Assembly: GCF_022201045.2 (NCBI RefSeq)
Contig: NC_068558.1
Span: forward strand, 4,307,501 to 4,371,500
DNA length: 64,000 bases
Source of the DNA: Citrus sinensis
Lineage: Eukaryota > Streptophyta > Magnoliopsida > Sapindales > Rutaceae
Direction: 5' to 3'
Part shown: piece by piece, positions 59,041 through 64,000 of the stretch
How the letters are laid out: the number at the start of each line of letters is the position of its first letter
How positions within the stretch are numbered: position 1 is the stretch's first letter
Notes under the pieces: generated by a model
What the model saw: only the letters and a program-made list of their open reading frames with translations
What the model was told of the DNA's origin: nothing
Databases searched by the model: none
Position numbers and translations under genes: made by a program

Positions 59041-62000
59041 TTAACCATTTACACTTTTCAAGCGTGCAATCAGCTCATCCTGCACAATGAACCATGTTTT
59101 TGTAATTAGCAAGGCAGATGCAATTAGTCCTATCTTGGACCATTAACAAAAAGAACTGGATAGGCTTGACAGAAGAAGAGAAACAGCAAGACAGAATTCA
59201 AATAATTTCCAATACATGCCTTCTTTCCCTTGGGTGAAAGACCTTTTTCCTTGAGAAGCGCACGGAGCCTCTCTACTGTCAAACTGTGGAAGTCCCTCTC
59301 GGCTGCACGGCTGTTTGATCCCTCTGCATGTTCAAAATCTATCAGAAGCTTAAAAATATAATAAGGTTATTTCTGAAAAGGAATGAAAAAGTTCAAAACA
59401 CAAAGCGGGTGAATAAAGTAGGAATCTGAAGCAAATTGGATTGCAACATAATTTTGAACTTCTTCAAGTTAATATTAGATAGCAATTAACACACGCGCAC
59501 ACACACAAAGGTGGCAATAAAAATAGTTAGAGACAACCATCTGTAACCACAAGCAACAAACAGTTACTATGTATTAGAAGCTGCTTCAATTTTTATCATA
59601 ATTTTAGTACGTGAAGGTCATCTCCTGAAGCAGCACACTTTAAAGCAATGACCTTGGTACATTATGTTGTTTGCAAAATGAAATGAAGCAATGAACTTTC
59701 TACTTCCCATCCAAAAACATAAGCCAAAAGTATCCAAAATGGATCAATCAGCCCAAGGATAAAAAGACGGATAGCAAGAAACTAAAAGTGTAGCAAACTG
59801 ATTTCAAATCAAGTAATCATTTGCATCGGCATTATAAGTCTCTGGTACAACCATTATAGATCATTAACCATCTCAAGCCCTTTGAAGAACCAAGAAGAAA
59901 CTAATCATAGTCAACTAATATGGAAGCAGTTCTATTGTAAGTTTATAGTTTGATCTCCAGAAAAAGTCAACGCAAAGGATTTTTTTTTTTTGCATTATTT
60001 TTTTTTCAAAGATGACAACCACATGTACCAAAACACACAAATAACTAGTGCAATACAAACTATTTCAAATTACCTTGTCGAGAACTAGTTTGACAATTTG
60101 CTCTCTTGGCTGGAGTCCTAGTATCCAAAATTCTCTCTGCAGTCCTGAAATTTGCGATAGCTTATATTAGTGAAGAATTCACAGATGGTTGCAAGGAAAG
60201 GATTCACCAGAGTACACTCTGTAGCTTGCTACAGAGCAGATTAGCAAACCAGAAAGTGCCTAAATCTGAACATTAGAAACAAGACCAAGAAGACCCATTT
60301 CAAATGTAATTCCTTCAAGATAAATGGGTTAGTACCTTTTTCTATCAGCTATGGTTGCACCTTTCACATCCTTTGAACTGGGATCACCCTTCTGTTTCTT
60401 GAGAGTGAGCGATCTAATCAGTATGTTCTGTTGATTTGTTTTTATCAATTGGTCCTCTGGAGGTACAAGTAAGAGTCAGATAATTAAATTAGGCTGAAAA
60501 ATGATCAATCAGTAAATTTTCACCCCAGCCTTTCCTTCAGAAATTCCACAAATTAAAGTAGAATGATGAATAATAGACTCCACAATATGAACTATGAGAA
60601 TTCTATCATGGTAAATTTATCCTTTCCAGGTATGTACCTTATAATAGATTTATATCTAATTAATGATGTAAAAATGTGAATCTGACAACATCACAAGTTA
60701 GGGTTCTTTTAAAACAAAGGAAGAAACAGTAGAAACATGCAGCAATCAGAATACAGAATCCATGCTTTGCAAGCTCATCAAAAGTTGAGAAATATATACC
60801 GAAGGTTTAGAGCATATGGATACCTGGTGGTGATGTGTCATGCTCACAAATGTAAACTCGCATCCCACCCTGCACAAATATTTGAACATTCAAACAAAGT
60901 CATTGAAACTGCTTCTTAAGACAGGATTATGAATTTCAATAATTAACTAAACCGACTTATTAAAAAGCCTAACTGGCATCAACTTTTTCAAAGAAAATGT
61001 TAAAGGAAAAGAACAAAGTAAGTAAAATTCTAAGAACATTAGCAACCAAATTCTAATCAACCTCAATCTTAGAAATAAAACAACTATGAAGAGATACTCA
61101 ATCTTGAACCATAAAGAAACACATTTATAAGGCAATATCTTTTTGCAAATTGAGGGATTGGAAATGTTAGGTGTAGAAGTACAGAACAGCCTCCAAAATC
61201 AAAATTCAAGTAGCTATGCCGAAATCCTTAACAGCACCACCAACATACTGATAAAGCTATCCGGAAGTGGGGGCATGTAACATTTTAACTGTACCACGTG
61301 CATCTCTACAAACATTCCATTGACAGATCTTGCAACCAGGAAACAAACTTGCGCTTCCCATGGAAAGAAACCATGAAAACCCATCAATGTTAGTTCTAAA
61401 GATCCTTGGTCGATTTTTCCAAAATGAAAGAGAATAAGTGGAGCTTCTAAAATAAATAACATTAGAAAGAAAAAACATAAATATACTTCTTATTTCTTAA
61501 CACCCAGTTAACTAACTTACCATTACGGGAAAAAAAAAAGATACCAGCATAATTACAAGATAAATGCAAGGAAACACACTGAAATCCCTAAGCGACTAAA
61601 TAACATTAATACACTTTTTGATACCCTGGAAAAGTAACAATAACCAAAAAAGGGGATCAGCCGACAATTACAAGACAAATTCAACCAAGCACAATGCCTA
61701 ATAAATTTAAATTTCCAATCAACTCCTCCTATGAAATTTTTTTTCTTTTTTTGGTAGAGTTTCACTTGGAGTTTGCATGGCCACAAAAATTGTACAAAAC
61801 CCACCTCTATTCACAACTTCAAGCTACATACACAAATAGATACAAACCCTTACAATAAAAATCCAGCACTGAAACATCAAGTAACTAGCAATCTGCAAAT
61901 GTGTTGGCATATGTCCACTCAAAACCCTAAACATAATTCCTCCATTTCGTCTCCCATAAATCGATTCAGAAGATTTTTACTCTTTAAACTATCCGATAGT

Positions 62001-62334
62001 TCTCCTCTCATTTTTAATTCTCAAATAACCGTATTGCTACAAGTAAAAATAAAATATAAAAGCAAAAACAAGAAACTAGACTGGACTTAGCACTTGTTTC
62101 GGGCTCAGTTAAACGGCGATTCAACGCAAAGTATTTTAAATAATTATTATCACTTCCCACATTTTGTCGACACCACAGTAAAATAAAAAAAATATTAATT
62201 TGAAAATCGGAAATCACCTGATTTGGGGAGAAGGCGGCGGAGGTGAAGAGGCCGCGAGAGGGGAGATTGGCGAGGAAACTGGAAGCCGTCTGATTTGAAT
62301 CAGACGGCTGAGGTTGAGAAGACGACGCCTCCAT
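59041..62334 (-). CDS. Small SAP-domain protein
   Basis: Six exons: 62218-62334, 60824-60869, 60336-60456, 60074-60144, 59220-59323, 59041-59079. They total 498 nt, 165 residues. The N-terminus [20 protein letters not shown] is followed by a conserved [11 protein letters not shown] patch and [21 protein letters not shown] basic middle ([20 protein letters not shown]) looks like a nuclear signal. The C-terminal SAP motif ([20 protein letters not shown], then [15 protein letters not shown]) is a helix-extension-helix DNA-binding module, so a nuclear role is likely; the exact role is unknown. It corresponds to Arabidopsis At5g63460 as I recall. The last intron has a GC donor (AAGAAG|GCATGT); the nearby GT choice would give an immediate stop and destroy the SAP helix. 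Confidence 0.87.
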
Positions 62335-64000
62335 GGGATTTGGCGCCTGAATAACCCTCCCGAATTACACAGAGAAGTCAGAATAGTGAAATATGAGTCA
62401 ATTCGGATTTTTCTTCTTCCCTTTTTTTTTTTTTTTTTTTTGGTGGGTTTTGGTTAGTGGACTAATAAACACTCTTCTATATATGTGGGATTTTTTAATG
62501 ATGTGGTTAATGTTTTTGATTAGCAGTGGTAATTTAGTAATTACGAAAATGTGGTAAAAAGAAGTGATTTTTATTGTATGCCAGTATTTGCATATTCCTT
62601 GTATCATTTAGAGACAGCACGTCTCGAATTATTTTTAGAAGACTTATAAGTGATCTTAAAAAAGTAAAAAATATTTTTAGCATTTAATAAATATTTTTAA
62701 AAATTACTCATGGTAACTATTCATTATTGTATTGTTTATTCGATCTAATGTGTTAACACAATATAAATAATTAGAGAAAAAAACTTAGGTGAAATTGGTG
62801 TTTGTGCAATATGGTATTATGAGTACTACTAATTTACAATCCAATAAAATTTTGAAAGACAGTACCGGTAATTTGAAATTAACATATCATATAATGAGAA
62901 AAAAATGAGAATAAAAGCAAGTGACAAGTACTTTTAAAGTATCAATAGTGCTATTTTTATGAAATATATAATGACTAAAATGAGAAAAGAATTTGAAAAA
63001 AAATTAAAATATATGTTGTTTTATCATACAATATCACATATACATGTGCAAGTGAGCGTGTATATACGTATAAAAATATTCATAATACCAAAATAAATTC
63101 AGAGGGAAAATAATCTTTTTATCTTGGATTATTTAACAATAGTTAATGTAATTAATAGAAAAGTAATTAGTTTATATAAAATTAAAATTTGAAATGCTTA
63201 GAAAATATTATAAAAAGCTCATGGTTGCGAAAAATACTTTTAACGATTCTTGAGGGCTGAGGCGGCTAGGAATGAATTTCCTTGTATTATAAGTGGGGTG
63301 TCATAAGTATCTTAAAGGGGTGTTAGACCTTCTTGTTTCATAATTGGGCCCAGCCGAGTCGAATTAATATGAGTCGAGTCGGGCTTTTGACATATCTCAA
63401 ACAACACCGAGCTCCTAAAGACACCCCATTTATATCATTTAAAAGTCATTTTAAATTTAAAAAGTATATTTCTCCATATTTATTAGTTTTTCTTAATAAA
63501 CTCTGAGTTATTTATTCTACATCAACGCCAGCTCGCCTCATTGCTTCGAAAGAACAAAATTTTGGGCTCCAATTTTTCAACTCCTCGAGACTATCTTTCT
63601 TTCGTAGTTATAAAAATGACTTGCCGCCGGTATCTAGGGACATCCTGGAAGCGGCGTTGATTCTCTGTTGATCGAAAGTTTTGTTATTTTTCGGTCTATA
63701 TGAGTTTTTGGAGACCAATGTTGAGGGGGTTTGTGAATTTATTATTAAATTGATGTTGTTTTCTTGTATTAAGAATTTCAAGCCCTTAACTCCGGTGCTG
63801 CCACCGACAAATCTGGTATCGGAACTGTCGAACTCGTAAAGGGCGGATAATTCAAAAATTCAGGATTCAAAGGAGAAAAAGGCTAGATTGTCAATTGTGG
63901 CCTGTGCACTTTGGGTATTTGGCTGTGAAATTTTCGAATTTTTATTTTTTTTTCTCAATCAAACTTTTCTACCTCTATATTACTCATTGATGAATGACGG
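62335..64000. other. SAP-gene promoter and right-edge intergenic DNA
   Basis: The first 100 bases are the SAP leader and promoter, then AT-rich DNA to about 63280. The last 700 bases are less AT-rich, with a TGGGCC-type site (attgggcccagcc, about 63344) and several short ATG frames (about 63616 and 63700). This could be the promoter and leader of a plus-strand gene beyond the window, but no coding exon is proven. Confidence 0.4.

Overview
This window is nuclear DNA from a flowering plant, almost certainly a eudicot. Genes are split into many small exons with AT-rich GT-AG introns. Encoded proteins include a plastid RNase J with the plant-specific GT-1 tail, eEF1B-beta, ribosomal protein uL22 (RPL17), COG2, SWP73/BAF60 and a CYP94 P450. 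The species cannot be fixed from the sequence; a woody rosid is plausible. No bacterial, organellar or viral genes, CRISPR arrays, rRNA or convincing tRNA genes were seen.

Layout. 66-258 (+): last exon of an unrecognised protein. 1278-9668 (+): chloroplast RNase J, 16 exons. 11021-11449 (+): intronless calmodulin-like protein. 12.9-14.3 kb: coding-like debris and a solo-LTR-like element. 14621-19796 (-): COG2, 12 exons. 21794-33755 (-): large FHA plus AAA+ ATPase, 27 exons, with a SINE-like insertion in one intron. 36778-38606 (+): eEF1B-beta, with a GC-AG intron and a stop codon split by an intron. 39-41.3 kb: tandem repeats and a hairpin MITE. 41422-43956 (+): STEEP1-like/DUF167 fusion protein. 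45079-46655 (-) and 47482-49806 (+): divergent RPL17 and SWP73. 50-52.9 kb: AT-rich DNA with MITE remnants. 52923-54443 (-): CYP94B-like P450. 54.4-59 kb: intergenic, with a clear 617-bp TTA-flanked MITE. 59041-62334 (-): small SAP-domain protein with a GC-AG intron. The last 1.7 kb is intergenic.

The genes are mostly independent housekeeping genes, not a cluster with one function. RNase J acts on plastid RNA. COG2 tethers vesicles at the Golgi. eEF1B-beta and RPL17 serve cytosolic translation and share telo-box/site II promoter motifs. SWP73 is a chromatin-remodelling subunit. The CYP94 protein probably turns over jasmonoyl-isoleucine. From memory, the order RNase J, STEEP1/DUF167, CYP94B, SAP matches Arabidopsis At5g63420-At5g63460, while COG2 and the AAA gene match At4g24840-At4g24860. 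The window may therefore preserve an ancestral order that is split in Arabidopsis.

Exon models were built by hand from splice signals, reading phase and family conservation. For every multi-exon gene except the 5' fragment at the left edge, the summed coding length is a multiple of three. No new biological system was found. The most notable items are gene-structure oddities (two GC-AG introns, a split stop codon, a start codon alone on its exon), the domain fusions, and several uncatalogued small mobile elements.
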